Assembly: GCA_900755035.1 (NCBI GenBank)
Contig: CAAEEZ010000007.1
Coordinates: forward strand, 62,001-126,000
DNA from: Clostridia bacterium
GTDB lineage: Bacteria; Bacillota; Clostridia; Christensenellales; CAAEEZ01
Length of the DNA: 64,000 nt
Direction of reading: 5' to 3'
Shown here piece after piece: positions 17,930-27,787 of the stretch; the stretch's first letter is position 1; the number at the start of each line of letters is the position of its first letter. The position numbers were made by a program, and so were the translations under genes. The notes under the pieces are model-generated. The model saw only the letters and a program-made list of their open reading frames with translations. It was not told where the DNA came from and did not search any database.

Positions 17930-18298
17930 CTATAAAACTTCCGGAGCAAGAGATATAATTTTCATAAAATCTCTATCTCTAAGTTCACGTGCGATAGGTC
18001 CAAAAATACGAGTTCCTTTCGGTTGTTTTTGGTTGTCTATAATTACTGCTGCGTTATCGTCGAATCTAATGTGCGAACCGTCAGGTCTTCTTACGCTGTT
18101 AGTAGTTCTTACGATAACTGCTTTTACTACGTCGCCTTTTTTAACTGCGCCACCAGGGGTAGCCGTCTTAACGCTTGCAACGATAACGTCGCCTACCGAA
18201 CCGGTTTTACGATAAGAACCGCCAAGAACTCTGATGCACATAATTTCTCTTGCGCCCGAATTGTCTGCTGCATTAAGAATAGTTTGTTGTTGTATCAT
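17930..18298 (-). CDS. rplN: 50S ribosomal protein L14
   Basis: Intersubunit-bridge protein of 122 aa. The [19 protein letters not shown] start and the [18 protein letters not shown] and [12 protein letters not shown] segments are family signatures. It lies between rpsQ and rplX. Confidence 0.98.
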   Translation of the reverse strand: MIQQQTILNAADNSGAREIMCIRVLGGSYRKTGSVGDVIVASVKTATPGGAVKKGDVVKAVIVRTTNSVRRPDGSHIRFDDNAAVIIDNQKQPKGTRIFGPIARELRDRDFMKIISLAPEVL

Positions 18299-18309
18299 TT
18301 TCTACCTCC

Positions 18310-18588
18310 TTATTCAGCCTTGGTGATGACTTTTACAAGTCTCCAGCACTTGTTCTTTGACATAGGTCTGGTCTCGGCAATCATTACTTTATCGCCTACG
18401 TTGCACTCGTTATTAGCGTCGTGAGCCATAACTTTCTTTGTTTTCGTTATATATTTTTTGTATAGAGGATGTTTGAACCTGTTTTCGATAGCAACTACTA
18501 CGGTTTTGTCCATTTTGTTGCTAACTACCATACCAACTCTGGTTTTACGAAGGGTTCTAGCCTCTGCGTTTTTATTCATTTCTTCCAT
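18310..18588 (-). CDS. rpsQ: 30S ribosomal protein S17
   Basis: Primary 16S rRNA-binding OB-fold protein, 92 aa from the chosen start. The segment [21 protein letters not shown] and the [13 protein letters not shown] [10 protein letters not shown] are typical. Of three nearby in-frame ATG codons, the one at 18588 is preferred: GGAGG is 6 nt before it, whereas the ATG at 18594 touches GGAGG directly. Confidence 0.95.
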   Translation of the reverse strand: MEEMNKNAEARTLRKTRVGMVVSNKMDKTVVVAIENRFKHPLYKKYITKTKKVMAHDANNECNVGDKVMIAETRPMSKNKCWRLVKVITKAE

Positions 18589-18602
18589 TTTCATCCTCCA
18601 CC

Positions 18603-18842
18603 TTATTTAGTAGCCTTAGTTTTCTTGGCTGCCTTACTAGGTTCGCTTGAAATATTCAACTCTCTTTCTCTTAAGATAGTTTTAATTCTTGCAATATCCT
18701 TCTTAGTAGTATTTAGTACGTTAGGATTGCTTAGTTGATTAGTAGCATTCTTAAAACGTAGGAAGAATAATTCTGATTTTAATTCGTTCAATTTTGCTAC
18801 TAATTCGTCATTAGTCATTTCAAAAAATTGTTTCGCTTTCAT
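18603..18842 (-). CDS. rpmC: 50S ribosomal protein L29
   Basis: Tunnel-exit protein near L23, an alpha-helical hairpin. The 79 aa contain [20 protein letters not shown] and the [17 protein letters not shown] segment, both typical. A short basic C-terminal tail (AAKKTKATK) is extra. It lies between rplP and rpsQ. Confidence 0.97.
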   Translation of the reverse strand: MKAKQFFEMTNDELVAKLNELKSELFFLRFKNATNQLSNPNVLNTTKKDIARIKTILRERELNISSEPSKAAKKTKATK

Positions 18843-18844
18843 TA

Positions 18845-19270
18845 TTATGCCTCCTCTACTACGTCTTCCTTCTTCACAAACTTGGTCTTAATAGGCAATT
18901 TGTGAGAAGCAAGTCTTAATGCTTCACGGGCAACTTCTTCGGATATTCCCGACATTTCGAATAGTACTCTACCCGGTTTAACTACTGCTACCCAATACTC
19001 TGGAGAACCTTTACCGCTACCCATACGAGTCTCAGCAGGTTTCTCGGTTACGGACTTGTGAGGGAAAATATCTATCCAAACTTGTCCGCCTCTTTTGATA
19101 TATCTGGTCATAGCGATACGGGCCGCCTCTATTTGATTAGAGGTAATCCAAGCAGGCTCTAATGCTACCAAACCGTACTCACCGTAAGCGATAACGTTTC
19201 CTTTGTTAGCCTTACCTTTCATTCTACCACGGAAGACTTTTCTTCTCTTCACTCTTTTAGGCATTAACAT
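18845..19270 (-). CDS. rplP: 50S ribosomal protein L16
   Basis: Large-subunit protein at the A-site tRNA elbow and peptidyl-transferase region. The 141 aa begin [15 protein letters not shown], matching the usual ML(L/M)PKR start. The ATG at 19270 overlaps the rpsC stop as TAATG and has GGAGGAG 7 nt before it. The [18 protein letters not shown] signature is present. Confidence 0.98.
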   Translation of the reverse strand: MLMPKRVKRRKVFRGRMKGKANKGNVIAYGEYGLVALEPAWITSNQIEAARIAMTRYIKRGGQVWIDIFPHKSVTEKPAETRMGSGKGSPEYWVAVVKPGRVLFEMSGISEEVAREALRLASHKLPIKTKFVKKEDVVEEA

Positions 19271-19932
19271 TATGCTTCTCCTCCTTGTCTTAACGACTCT
19301 TTACCAAGGATTTCACCTTTATAAATCCAAACTTTTACGCCGATAACGCCGAAGGTGGTGTTTGCCTCAGCAAAACCGTAGTCGATATCTGCTCTTAAAG
19401 TTTGTAGAGGAATTGAACCCTCTCTGTAACTTTCGCTTCTAGCAATTTCTGCACCGTTAAGTCTACCAGAGCACATGGTTTTGATACCCTTAGCGCCAGC
19501 CTTCATGGTTCTAGACATTGCTTGCTTCATAGCACGACGGAAAGCAACCCTCTTTTCTAGTTGTGCTGCGATTGACTCTGCAACTAGTTGAGCGTCTGCG
19601 TCTGCTCTTTTTACTTCCATTATGTTGATGTTTACGTTTCTGCTTGGGCAAAGTTTTGAAACTTGTTGTTTAATTTTCTCAACGCCTGCGCCACCTTTAC
19701 CTATCATAACACCTGGTTTTGCGGTGTAGATGCTAACGTTTAATTTATTAGCAGACCTATCGATAGTAATTTTAGAAATAGCAGAATCATAATACTCTTT
19801 CTTTATAAACTTTCTTACTTTATCGTCCTCGATAAGAAAATCAGAAAAGTTCTTTTTATTAGCGTACCATTGTGCGTCCCAGCCTTTGATAACGCCTACT
19901 CTAAGTCCATGTGGATTAACTTTTTGTCCCAT
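19270..19932 (-). CDS. rpsC: 30S ribosomal protein S3
   Basis: Head protein at the mRNA entry channel with helicase-like function. The 220-aa protein has the N-terminal KH domain ([20 protein letters not shown] near residues 73-92) and the C-terminal domain with [20 protein letters not shown]. It is coupled to rplP by TAATG. Confidence 0.98.
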   Translation of the reverse strand: MGQKVNPHGLRVGVIKGWDAQWYANKKNFSDFLIEDDKVRKFIKKEYYDSAISKITIDRSANKLNVSIYTAKPGVMIGKGGAGVEKIKQQVSKLCPSRNVNINIMEVKRADADAQLVAESIAAQLEKRVAFRRAMKQAMSRTMKAGAKGIKTMCSGRLNGAEIARSESYREGSIPLQTLRADIDYGFAEANTTFGVIGVKVWIYKGEILGKESLRQGGEA

Positions 19933-19941
19933 TTTATCCTC

Positions 19942-20331
19942 CTAGCAATTTACAGCATCTAAAATGATGGTAATATGACTTGTACGTTTGTCGATTCTAA
20001 ACGCTCTACCTTGTGAATGTGGTTGCATTCTTTTAAGGATAGGGCCTTGGTCAGCAAAACATTCTGCTACGAACAAATCATCTTTGCTCATATTAAGGTT
20101 GTTCTCTGCGTTTGCAGCAGCTGAGTTAAGTACCTTAATAATCGGCTTGCTTGCAGCCTTAGGAGTGTTTTCCAAAATAGCAAGGGCTTCATTATATTTT
20201 TTGCCTCTGATTACGTCCAAAACAATTCTTACTTTGTATGGAGAAATCCTGATATATTTTGCAGTAGCCATAGGTCTTTTATCTGCGTTAGCCTTTCTAG
20301 CAGCTGCTTTTTCTCTACTTCTTGTAGCCAT
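19942..20331 (-). CDS. rplV: 50S ribosomal protein L22
   Basis: Exit-tunnel protein whose beta-hairpin lines the constriction site near the macrolide pocket. The 129 aa carry YIRISPYKVRIVLDVIRGK at about 26-44 and the hairpin tip GPILKRMQPHSQGRAF. An N-terminal extension of ~20 basic residues precedes the core. Confidence 0.98.
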   Translation of the reverse strand: MATRSREKAAARKANADKRPMATAKYIRISPYKVRIVLDVIRGKKYNEALAILENTPKAASKPIIKVLNSAAANAENNLNMSKDDLFVAECFADQGPILKRMQPHSQGRAFRIDKRTSHITIILDAVNC

Positions 20332-20341
20332 TTCTTACCTC

Positions 20342-20620
20342 CTATCTTCCTTTAGATGCCTTTTCGCCGGCATGACCTTTATAAGTTCTAGTTGGAGCGA
20401 ACTCACCTAATTTGCAACCTACCATATCCTCGGTGATATATACCGGAACATGTTTTCTTCCATCGTGAACTGCGATAGTATGACCAACCATTTGTGGGAA
20501 GATTGTTGATGACCTTGACCAAGTCTTAACAGGTTTCTTGCTACCGCTTTCATTCATACTAATTATTCTTTTTAATAATCTTTCTTCTACGAAAGGTCCT
20601 TTCTTAACTGATCTACTCAT
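20342..20620 (-). CDS. rpsS: 30S ribosomal protein S19
   Basis: Head protein that pairs with S13 near the A site. The 92 aa from [15 protein letters not shown] to the EKASKGR end are canonical. The ATG at 20620 is used because an in-frame GTG at 20632 encodes the ribosome binding site itself (GGAGGAT). Confidence 0.98.
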   Translation of the reverse strand: MSRSVKKGPFVEERLLKRIISMNESGSKKPVKTWSRSSTIFPQMVGHTIAVHDGRKHVPVYITEDMVGCKLGEFAPTRTYKGHAGEKASKGR

Positions 20621-20631
20621 TGTATCCTCCA

Positions 20632-21459
20632 CTAATTAATACGCTTGATAATCATACCGTTGCTAGCGTTCTTCTTCTTTCTGGTCTTGTAACCAAGAGC
20701 AGGTTTACCCCAAGGAGTAACCGGGCTTGGCATACCAACCGGAGATTTACCTTCACCACCACCGTGAGGGTGATCGCATGGGTTCATAACAACACCTCTA
20801 ACGGTAGGTCTAACGCCCATATGACGGGTTTTACCAGCTTTACCAACTCTAACGATTTCGTGGTCTAGGTTTCCGATTTGACCAACGGTTGCTCTACAAC
20901 CAATCAAAACGTATCTCATTTCGCCACTTGGTAATCTTAGGATTGCGTACTTGCCTTCTTTACCCATTAGCTGAGCAGAAGCGCCTGCCGAACGAACAAG
21001 TTGTCCACCCTTTTTAGGTTGTAGTTCGATATTGTGAACCAAAGTACCTACCGGGATATTTTCAAGAGGCAATGCGTTACCTGCTTTGATATCTGCGTTT
21101 GCTCCGCTCATTACTACGTCGCCTACGGTTAGGCCAAGAGGAGCAAGGATATATCTCTTTTCACCGTCTGCATAGCATAGCAATGCGATGTTAGCCGAAC
21201 GATTTGGATCGTACTCGATGCTTACTACTTTTGCAGGGATATTATCCTTATTTCTTTTGAAATCTATAATTCTGTATTTTTGTCTATTTCCGCCGCCGAT
21301 ATGTCTTACGGTAATTTTACCTTGAGCGTTTCTTCCGCCGGACTTATTCAAACTTACCAACAAACTTCTTTCAGGAGTGGTGGTAGTAATCTCTGAAAAA
21401 GCCGAAACCGACATAAATCTGCGAGCAGGAGAAGTTGGTTTATATCTCTTTATAGCCAT
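20632..21459 (-). CDS. rplB: 50S ribosomal protein L2
   Basis: Core peptidyl-transferase-centre protein needed for subunit joining. The 275 aa include the [12 protein letters not shown] start, [14 protein letters not shown], and the near-invariant [16 protein letters not shown] loop containing the conserved His. It lies between rplW and rpsS. Confidence 0.99.
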   Translation of the reverse strand: MAIKRYKPTSPARRFMSVSAFSEITTTTPERSLLVSLNKSGGRNAQGKITVRHIGGGNRQKYRIIDFKRNKDNIPAKVVSIEYDPNRSANIALLCYADGEKRYILAPLGLTVGDVVMSGANADIKAGNALPLENIPVGTLVHNIELQPKKGGQLVRSAGASAQLMGKEGKYAILRLPSGEMRYVLIGCRATVGQIGNLDHEIVRVGKAGKTRHMGVRPTVRGVVMNPCDHPHGGGEGKSPVGMPSPVTPWGKPALGYKTRKKKNASNGMIIKRIN

Positions 21460-21474
21460 TATTATATCCTCCTA

Positions 21475-21765
21475 TTAAGACAAGCTTTCGAAGAATTCGA
21501 TTGCTTTGCTATCTGCAGTTAGTTGAACGATAGCCTTTTTGTAAGAAGGTCTTCTACCTTCGCTTCTACCCATTCTTTTCAACTTACCTTGAACGTTTGC
21601 CGTGTTAACTTTTTGTACCTTTACCTTGAAGATTTCTTCAACAGCCATTTTGATTTGAGTTTTGTTAGCATCCTTTCTTACTTCGAAAGTGTAAACTTTA
21701 TCTTGGATGCCGTCGTAACTTTTCTCAGATAAAATAGGTCTGATTATTACGTCGTAAGCCGTCAT
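21475..21765 (-). CDS. rplW: 50S ribosomal protein L23
   Basis: Tunnel-exit protein that docks trigger factor and the signal recognition particle. The 96 aa have [13 protein letters not shown] at the start and [21 protein letters not shown] features ([13 protein letters not shown]) in the middle. Its ATG overlaps the rplD stop as TAATG. Confidence 0.98.
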   Translation of the reverse strand: MTAYDVIIRPILSEKSYDGIQDKVYTFEVRKDANKTQIKMAVEEIFKVKVQKVNTANVQGKLKRMGRSEGRRPSYKKAIVQLTADSKAIEFFESLS

Positions 21766-22385
21766 TATGCATATACCTCCTCAAGTTTTTCTACTGCCTT
21801 TTGAGTAAATAGGCAATTTTTGTTTGCAACCAAGTCGTAAACGTTTACAAGGTCAACGTGACAAGCGACAACGGTTGGGATATTCTTTGCTACTCTTGCA
21901 ATCAAACTATCGCTATCGTCGTAAACCAAATAAGTGGTTTTGTCTAGTTTCAAGTTCTTTAACAAGGTTGCTATCTCTTTGGTTTTGTTCTCTTTTAGTG
22001 CGATTTCGTTTACAACGGTGAATTCGTTGTCTACTAATTTCTTAGATAGTGCGCTAGCAAGTGCTGCGTCTTTCATCTTCTTGTTTATTTTCTTAGAGAA
22101 ATCACGAGGCTTTGGTGCGAATACTACGCCGCCTTTTACGAATTGAGGTGCACGAATCGAGCCTTGTCTTGCCCTACCCGTTCCCTTTTGTCTGTAAGGT
22201 TTAATTCCACCACCACGAACTTCCGTTCTGGTCAAAGTACATTTCGTACCTTGTCTTTTGTTAGCAAGTTGAGCAACAACTACTTGGTGAATCAACGCCT
22301 CGTTATATTCAGCAGCAAATAAACTGTCATTTACATTCATTTTTCCACAAACTTTACCGGTGGCATTTACAACATTAATTTCCAT
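21765..22385 (-). CDS. rplD: 50S ribosomal protein L4
   Basis: Large-subunit protein with an extended loop in the exit tunnel; in several bacteria it is also the autogenous regulator of the S10 operon. The 206 aa carry [20 protein letters not shown] at about residues 57-76, the tunnel loop. The order rplC-rplD-rplW is conserved. Confidence 0.98.
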   Translation of the reverse strand: MEINVVNATGKVCGKMNVNDSLFAAEYNEALIHQVVVAQLANKRQGTKCTLTRTEVRGGGIKPYRQKGTGRARQGSIRAPQFVKGGVVFAPKPRDFSKKINKKMKDAALASALSKKLVDNEFTVVNEIALKENKTKEIATLLKNLKLDKTTYLVYDDSDSLIARVAKNIPTVVACHVDLVNVYDLVANKNCLFTQKAVEKLEEVYA

Positions 22386-22401
22386 AGTTATTTACTCCTT
22401 A

Positions 22402-23031
22402 TTAACCTTTGATAGATTGTTTTACAACAACCATACCGCCCTTAGGTCCTGGGATACCGCCCTTGATTAAAAGCAAGTTTCTGTCGCTATCTACTTTTGC
22501 AACGGTTAGGTTTTGCATAGTAGTGGTATCTACACCGTAGTGACCTGGCATCTTATGATTTTTGAACACTCTGCTTGGGCTAGAACATGCGCTTAGCGAA
22601 CCTGGTGCTCTGTGGAATTTTGAACCGTGCGCCATAGGACCGCAAGATGCATTCCATCTTTTAATAGTACCGCTGTATCCGTGACCTTTAGAAGTACCTA
22701 CAACGTCTACTTTGTCGCCGTTTGCGAATACGTCGCATTTGATTTCTTGTCCAACTTGATAGTCGGCACAGTTAGAGAACTTGAATTCTTTCAAATATCT
22801 CTTAGGAGCAACGTTTGCTTTTTTGAATTGTCCAAGCATAGGCTTGTTTACGTTCTTTTCCTTTACGTCGCCGAAAGCGATTTGTACTGCCTCGTAGCCG
22901 TCTCTGTCGATGGTCTTAACTTGCGTAACGTAGCAAGGACCTGCTTCTACAACGGTTACCGGTATTACGATGCCTTCTTCGGTAAAGATTTGGCTCATAC
23001 CTAATTTCTTTCCAATGATTGCTTTATTCAT
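22402..23031 (-). CDS. rplC: 50S ribosomal protein L3
   Basis: Early assembly protein near the peptidyl-transferase centre. The 209 aa have [18 protein letters not shown] at the start and the [19 protein letters not shown] / KMPGHYG region, the central extension. GGAGGTG lies before the ATG. Confidence 0.98.
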   Translation of the reverse strand: MNKAIIGKKLGMSQIFTEEGIVIPVTVVEAGPCYVTQVKTIDRDGYEAVQIAFGDVKEKNVNKPMLGQFKKANVAPKRYLKEFKFSNCADYQVGQEIKCDVFANGDKVDVVGTSKGHGYSGTIKRWNASCGPMAHGSKFHRAPGSLSACSSPSRVFKNHKMPGHYGVDTTTMQNLTVAKVDSDRNLLLIKGGIPGPKGGMVVVKQSIKG

Positions 23032-23058
23032 AGATAAAGTTCACCTCCGATTTATTTG

Positions 23059-23367
23059 TTAAAGTTTGATTTGAATATCAACACCTGCTGGTAAGTCAAG
23101 TTTCATTAGGTTTTCAACAGTCTTAGCAGTAGGATTGTAGATATCAATCAATCTCTTATGTGTTCTTAGTTCGAATTGCTCTCTACTATCTTTGTACTTG
23201 TGTGGGGAACGCAAGATAGTAATTACTTCCTTATCAGTAGGAAGTGGAATAGGACCTGAAACTTTCGTTCCGGTTCTCTTTACTGTTTCTACGATTTTGT
23301 CTGCAGAAACGTCAATCAAATCGTGATCATACGCTTTAAGTTTGATTCTGATTTTTTGTCCAGCCAT
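23059..23367 (-). CDS. rpsJ: 30S ribosomal protein S10
   Basis: Head protein of the small subunit and, as NusE, a partner of NusB and NusG in antitermination. The 102 aa start [19 protein letters not shown]. The ATG at 23367 is used, since the in-frame ATG at 23382 includes the GGAGGA ribosome binding site. It is the first gene of the superoperon, with its own promoter and a ~200-nt leader. The str-operon genes (rpsL, rpsG, fusA, tuf) that often precede it are not here. Confidence 0.98.
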   Translation of the reverse strand: MAGQKIRIKLKAYDHDLIDVSADKIVETVKRTGTKVSGPIPLPTDKEVITILRSPHKYKDSREQFELRTHKRLIDIYNPTAKTVENLMKLDLPAGVDIQIKL

Positions 23368-23565
23368 TTTTTTATCCTCCATAATTTTCTAACTCTTTCG
23401 CATACACCTATCCGTGTGTGTCGTACTGTTCTGATAAAAAAAACGGGGCTTACCGTTTAAGTTATATAGAGTTAGTCGCTTGAATTTTTTCAAACTTTAG
23501 TCCGTGGAAATTTTCTCCGTAAGATTATGAGTAACCTCCCACATCATCCATAAAAGTCGAACAGC
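23368..23565 (-). promoter_or_regulatory. S10 operon leader with possible attenuator
   Basis: About 200 nt of untranslated RNA precede rpsJ. It can form TTGAA/TTCAA and ACAC/GTGT hairpins. A short GC stem (aaacgg, 6-nt loop, ccgttt; 23440-23460 region) runs into seven U, as in a weak terminator. Autogenous control of S10 operons by L4 is known in several phyla; that this leader does it is inference. Confidence 0.45.
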
Positions 23566-23571
23566 CTAATC

Positions 23572-23600
23572 ATAATATACTTTTTGAAAAAATATGTCAA
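23572..23600 (-). promoter_or_regulatory. Sigma-A promoter of the S10 superoperon
   Basis: Minus-strand TTGACA (23595-23600), 17 nt, TATTAT (23572-23577). The -35 is perfect and the -10 matches five of six. Confidence 0.85.
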
Positions 23601-23795
23601 GCAAAATTTACGGGTTTTCATACATTTATTGCATAATTCTGTTTTTAAGCGTTATAAAGCCTACTCTATTCTATTTTTCGCTTATAATATTGAGTATAAT
23701 TCTTGCATAAATATATATATTATATATAGAGAATTTTACGAATACAAGTCTTACTTTACAAATATCGTCAATATTTATAAACTTACCGCATTTTG
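23601..23795. other. AT-rich spacer between divergent units
   Basis: Nothing gene-like. It holds a short alternating AT tract (tatatatattatatata near 23700-23720), which is likely just base composition. Confidence 0.4.
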
Positions 23796-23824
23796 TTTAC
23801 TTGAATTATCTAGTATGTTATAAT
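23796..23824 (+). promoter_or_regulatory. Candidate promoter of the O-antigen-ligase-like gene
   Basis: TTTACT (23796-23801), 17 nt, TATAAT (23819-23824), 23 nt ahead of the start codon. Confidence 0.65.
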
Positions 23825-23847
23825 TTGAACATTAAGGAGATTTAGTT

Positions 23848-25236
23848 ATGGAACTTTCAAATAGCGTAACTCAATCGAAACCAAAGATAATCTTATCAAA
23901 AATAAACAATTTTTGGTACAGCAATTTCTACTTTATCTTAATCGCATTATTATCTTTCGTGTTTTGGCTAGTCGATTATAGTGCTATCGGTATGGCACTG
24001 TTGCTTATCGTTGGAACGGTAGTAGCATTTACCTGCAAAGACGCTTCACCTATGTTGCCACTGCTACCGCTTATGGTAATTTCGGTATCTAACCAAAATT
24101 TTTTGTCAAGCACAAAAGATTTAGCAGTCGTAATTGCATTTGGTATCGTATTTGCAATAGGAATAATATACAATCTAGTTCATTACAAACAAAAACTACA
24201 AAAAGGCAAACTTACCTTGCCTCTTGCGCTTGTCAGCATCGCCCTAATTTGCGGTGGTATAGGCTCTATTGACGCAACGGGTTATGCTAACGGCATTTTG
24301 TTTATCTTTTGCCTAGGCGCTTTAATGCTAGTTTTATACACGTACGCAATTAGCAGAATGGATTTGCCAAACGACGTTGACCACAAAAAATATTTCGCCA
24401 AAATAGTAGCCGTTTGCGCAGTCGTCGTTTGTGGGGAAGTAATAGTTGCTCAACTTCGTGTAGACGGCAGTTTACTTGACCACGTAAGAGCATCACTCGT
24501 AGTAGGATGGGCAAACCGTGCTAGTTTGGTACTCGCTCTCGTGCTTGGTTTATCATCTGTATTTTACCTTGCCGAAAATGCAACTCGTTTCCACTACGTG
24601 TGGTTTAATCTAGGCGTAGTAGTATACGCTTGTTTAATGCTAACTTTTGGTAGAGGCGGTATGATATTCGGCACGTTAGAAATGCTTGCAATAGCCGTTT
24701 ACTTAATCGTAAAAAGCAAACACAAGTGCTCCTTCCTTCTTTGTCTTGCTACTTGGGTACTCGCCCTACTTATAGGAATAATAATTAAAAGAGATTCTAT
24801 TGCCTTAGTACTTGACAAAATGCTTGAATTAGGACTTAATTCAAGTGGTAGATTCGATATATACGACGAAGCAATCAAATGTTTCCTTAGCGCTCCTTTG
24901 TTTGGCGTAGGTATTGGTTTTGTAGGGCAAAACACTACTCACGACTTTGCAAACGTAATGTTTTGGTTTCACTCCACTCCGCTACAAATTCTAGCGTCAA
25001 TGGGTATTTTCGGTGTTGTATGCTACCTTGTTTACTATATAAAACGTATACAAATATTAAAGGAAAACGAAAGTCAATTTACCTTATTTATGGCGCTTGG
25101 AATAATAGCGTTTGAGATACACTGCCTAATTGACGCAGGAACGTTCCAGCCATTCCCGTACGTATTCTATCTAGTGATAATGCACGCCTTTATCGAGTAC
25201 GACACCAAGAAAAAAGCGTTAACCAAAATTAAATGA
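23848..25236 (+). CDS. O-antigen ligase (Wzy/WaaL)-family membrane protein
   Basis: Polytopic membrane protein of 462 aa with about 11-12 hydrophobic helices. The C-terminal half has the Wzy_C/O-antigen-ligase layout: FGRGG (about residue 272), then a loop with SSGRFDIYDEAIKCF, PLFGVGIGF, and FHSTPLQILASMGIFG. Family members polymerise or ligate polysaccharide units carried on lipid at the outer face of the membrane. In a Gram-positive the product would be a surface or exported polysaccharide; which one cannot be told. AAGGAGA precedes the ATG. It is a single-gene unit, convergent with a glycosyltransferase. Confidence 0.85.
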   Translation: MELSNSVTQSKPKIILSKINNFWYSNFYFILIALLSFVFWLVDYSAIGMALLLIVGTVVAFTCKDASPMLPLLPLMVISVSNQNFLSSTKDLAVVIAFGIVFAIGIIYNLVHYKQKLQKGKLTLPLALVSIALICGGIGSIDATGYANGILFIFCLGALMLVLYTYAISRMDLPNDVDHKKYFAKIVAVCAVVVCGEVIVAQLRVDGSLLDHVRASLVVGWANRASLVLALVLGLSSVFYLAENATRFHYVWFNLGVVVYACLMLTFGRGGMIFGTLEMLAIAVYLIVKSKHKCSFLLCLATWVLALLIGIIIKRDSIALVLDKMLELGLNSSGRFDIYDEAIKCFLSAPLFGVGIGFVGQNTTHDFANVMFWFHSTPLQILASMGIFGVVCYLVYYIKRIQILKENESQFTLFMALGIIAFEIHCLIDAGTFQPFPYVFYLVIMHAFIEYDTKKKALTKIK

Positions 25237-25256
25237 AATTAAAATTTACAATAAAA

Positions 25257-25283
25257 AAAGGATAATCAAAACGGTTATCCTTT
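25257..25283. terminator. Bidirectional terminator between convergent genes
   Basis: Eleven-pair stem (aaaggataatc / ggttatccttt, loop aaaac) with A and T runs on either side. It serves the plus-strand ligase-like gene and the minus-strand GT8 gene. Confidence 0.9.
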
Positions 25284-25287
25284 CTTT

Positions 25288-26106
25288 TTATATAAAATCG
25301 TATTTTTTTACTAAATCTAAGTATATTTCATATATATCGTCAAAATCGTGAATACCTAGTTTATGCACCTTGTCTATTTCCCACTGCTTTACGTTATATA
25401 TATGGAAAAACGGTGTCCACTTAATACCCTTACAAAAATGTTTTACCACGGTATCAGGCTTTATACCACGTTGTTCGTTAAACTTGCCGTCTATATATTT
25501 TTTATACCTTACGGATTTATTTAGTGCGGTTTGATCCGGCATTTTCATCCATTTCGTTTTGATAAGTTCCCTACACTTTATCATCATACCCGTTTCACGC
25601 ACTTTTTTCACGTTGATTAGCATTACTCCCGAGTTAGTATAGGTAGGCGATATCCAAAATTTACCCATAAAATCTAATGCAGCGCCAAACTCATAGTCGT
25701 CAATATTTTCATTATACAATTCGCTAACGTTCTTAACTAGCATCGTATCCACGTCAAGATATACCACTTTGTCGGGTATTTCTTCCAAAATATCAACGAA
25801 CAATCTGTTTAGACAATACGGAGTATATTCCGTGTTCTTATTTTTGCCATCCTTAAACAAATCGTTATATATACTGCCTACGTCTAATAATAACGCCTCG
25901 CTAGCAGGATTTACCTCTTTTAATATTGTATCAAGCAACGATATTTGTTCGTTTGATATGATTTCAAAGTTGGGGTTTTGTTCTTTCAAATCCATACTTA
26001 ATACGAACACTTTCAAAGGTTCTTTGCAGGTCTTTATCATTGATAGACAAGACAAAAGCACCCCTTTGAAAATTCTTTTATTACCAGAATAAACTATATT
26101 TATCAT
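25288..26106 (-). CDS. Family 8 glycosyltransferase
   Basis: 272-aa cytoplasmic GT-A fold enzyme of family GT8, which transfers a sugar from a nucleotide sugar with retention. The metal-binding DxD is DVD at residues 118-120 (VVYLDVDTMLV). TNSGVMLIN and the MPDQTALN segment follow as in GT8. The usual C-terminal HxGxxKPW motif is altered to HFCKGIKWTP. The start codon overlaps the stop of the upstream flippase-like gene (ATGA), so the two are translationally coupled and probably act on the same glycolipid or polysaccharide. Confidence 0.88.
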   Translation of the reverse strand: MINIVYSGNKRIFKGVLLSCLSMIKTCKEPLKVFVLSMDLKEQNPNFEIISNEQISLLDTILKEVNPASEALLLDVGSIYNDLFKDGKNKNTEYTPYCLNRLFVDILEEIPDKVVYLDVDTMLVKNVSELYNENIDDYEFGAALDFMGKFWISPTYTNSGVMLINVKKVRETGMMIKCRELIKTKWMKMPDQTALNKSVRYKKYIDGKFNEQRGIKPDTVVKHFCKGIKWTPFFHIYNVKQWEIDKVHKLGIHDFDDIYEIYLDLVKKYDFI

Positions 26107-27449
26107 TTTATCTCCACGTTATCTTCACTTGCCAATTCAACGTCTTTTTTATTCTCTTCTTCCTCTACGATTTCACTCGTAAATTGCTCGCAAGTTTCTA
26201 AATTTTCCATTTCTTGATTATCTACTCTATCACTATCGATATTTGTATCTAATTCGCTATTTTCGGTTTCTACACTTTCTATATTTTCCCCAAAATTATC
26301 TTCATTAACCACAACGTCAGTTACCAAGTTTTCTTCTTTACCGATGCCCGTTTTCTTTTTAATTCTTGGTAAAATATTCATTATGTCTTTTTCTCTTTTT
26401 AGCGTTATTTTTTCTAATGCTAGATAGATAAAGAAACTTAGAAGCATCATTAAATAGTAACTAAGTAGACGCCACAACAACATTCCACCCATAGCAACTT
26501 CGGCGGTTATGCCAACGGCTACTGCTTGGAATATTGACTTAAACGCAAATTCTATACCACCACTACCACCGGGAGTAGGGATAAATACGCACATAGTAAT
26601 AGCAAACGCAGTGCTACAAATAATAAACACCAACTTATCTGGTCCTACGTCTACGTTAAGGGCTTTTAGTATAAAGAACGTAATAGCGTAATATACGCCC
26701 ATCGTAATAAATTTTATTACGAAACAAGATAAGAACGCACCTTTATGATGCCATAATTCCTTAAACGCCCCTTGTGCTTGATAGCAGTAGTCGTTAAATT
26801 TAGGTATATTTGGCTCTACGAATTTTTTAAGCCACTTAAACCTACATAGCCAAATAAGTATTTTTTCCAGCCAAATACGTATTCTTTTAGTCGTCGCTAC
26901 GCTAATTAGGAATATTAGCACGAAAAAGTTTATAGCAAAACCTATTATAACCATAGCGTTCAAATTGCTAATATTTTGGGCAAGTTGCGGATAATAAAAC
27001 AAAGACGCAAGCGCATAAATATTAGTTACGATCATAAAAATGATAAAATTCATCATTAGTATGCCCGTGCTATCGGCAGGTTTTACGCCTAGCCTATTGT
27101 ATGCGTACACTTGAAATGGTTGTCCACCCGTTGCAAAAGGCGTTATTCCGTTGAAAAAGTGTTCGGTCGAGCCTATTAAGTACGTATTTAGCATACTAAT
27201 TTTGCATTTTTTCGTCCTTGTTAGTATACACAAAGTAATAGGATACAAAATAGCGTAAACTAGTAGTAATAGAATAGCGAACATCAAGTACTTAACGTTC
27301 GTCGTTTTAAGAACTTCTACAATCCCTTCAAAATCGTTAAACGACAAAATCATCGTCATAATAAATATGGTGATTGCAGAGCCTAATATTATCATTCGAA
27401 CGACTTTTTTCGAGTCGTATTTTGTTGCCGTATTTTTATTATCGTCCAT
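26103..27449 (-). CDS. Flippase-like (LPG synthase transmembrane) domain protein
   Basis: 448-aa membrane protein with about eight helices in residues 15-345. It belongs to the UPF0104/YbhN and MprF-N-terminal family (PF03706). Family traits include FNGITPFATGGQPFQVY (about 93-109) and PTPGGSGGIEFAFKSIF. The catalytic lysyl-transferase part of MprF is absent; instead there is an acidic C-terminal tail of about 100 residues rich in Glu, Asp and Asn. Family members move lipids or glycolipids across the membrane. Coupling to a GT8 gene suggests a glycolipid, but the substrate is unknown. Confidence 0.87.
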   Translation of the reverse strand: MDDNKNTATKYDSKKVVRMIILGSAITIFIMTMILSFNDFEGIVEVLKTTNVKYLMFAILLLLVYAILYPITLCILTRTKKCKISMLNTYLIGSTEHFFNGITPFATGGQPFQVYAYNRLGVKPADSTGILMMNFIIFMIVTNIYALASLFYYPQLAQNISNLNAMVIIGFAINFFVLIFLISVATTKRIRIWLEKILIWLCRFKWLKKFVEPNIPKFNDYCYQAQGAFKELWHHKGAFLSCFVIKFITMGVYYAITFFILKALNVDVGPDKLVFIICSTAFAITMCVFIPTPGGSGGIEFAFKSIFQAVAVGITAEVAMGGMLLWRLLSYYLMMLLSFFIYLALEKITLKREKDIMNILPRIKKKTGIGKEENLVTDVVVNEDNFGENIESVETENSELDTNIDSDRVDNQEMENLETCEQFTSEIVEEEENKKDVELASEDNVEIK

Positions 27450-27747
27450 ATAATAAGTCCTTTAATACTTATAATAAAGTATGCTTACAATATATCACAA
27501 GAAATCAATATTGTAAACGAAATATTTACGAAAGGCAAAATAATGCCCTGCTCGTCGTAAATACTATCGTTATTTGCTATTTTATCCTAAAAACTTCAAA
27601 ATTTTTTATCGTTTTTTACTTGTCAAAAAATAGCGTTTTACGTTTATCGATATATATTTTGTGCCAAATTACACGCTTTACTTTAGTTTTATAATTCCAC
27701 TTTTATTTACGTCTTAATTCCCGTTTCAAAGTTTACAAAATAAAAAA
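27450..27747. other. Intergenic region downstream of rpsI
   Basis: About 300 AT-rich nucleotides between the rpsI terminator and the flippase-like gene start. No convincing promoter or ORF was seen apart from generic AT-rich stretches. Confidence 0.4.
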
Positions 27748-27768
27748 ACGGAACGCAATGCGTTCCGT
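27748..27768 (-). terminator. Terminator of rplM-rpsI
   Basis: Perfect 9-bp stem acggaacgc / gcgttccgt with a 3-nt loop, followed by seven U on the minus strand. Confidence 0.92.
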
Positions 27769-27787
27769 AATTTGTTTGATAATACGA

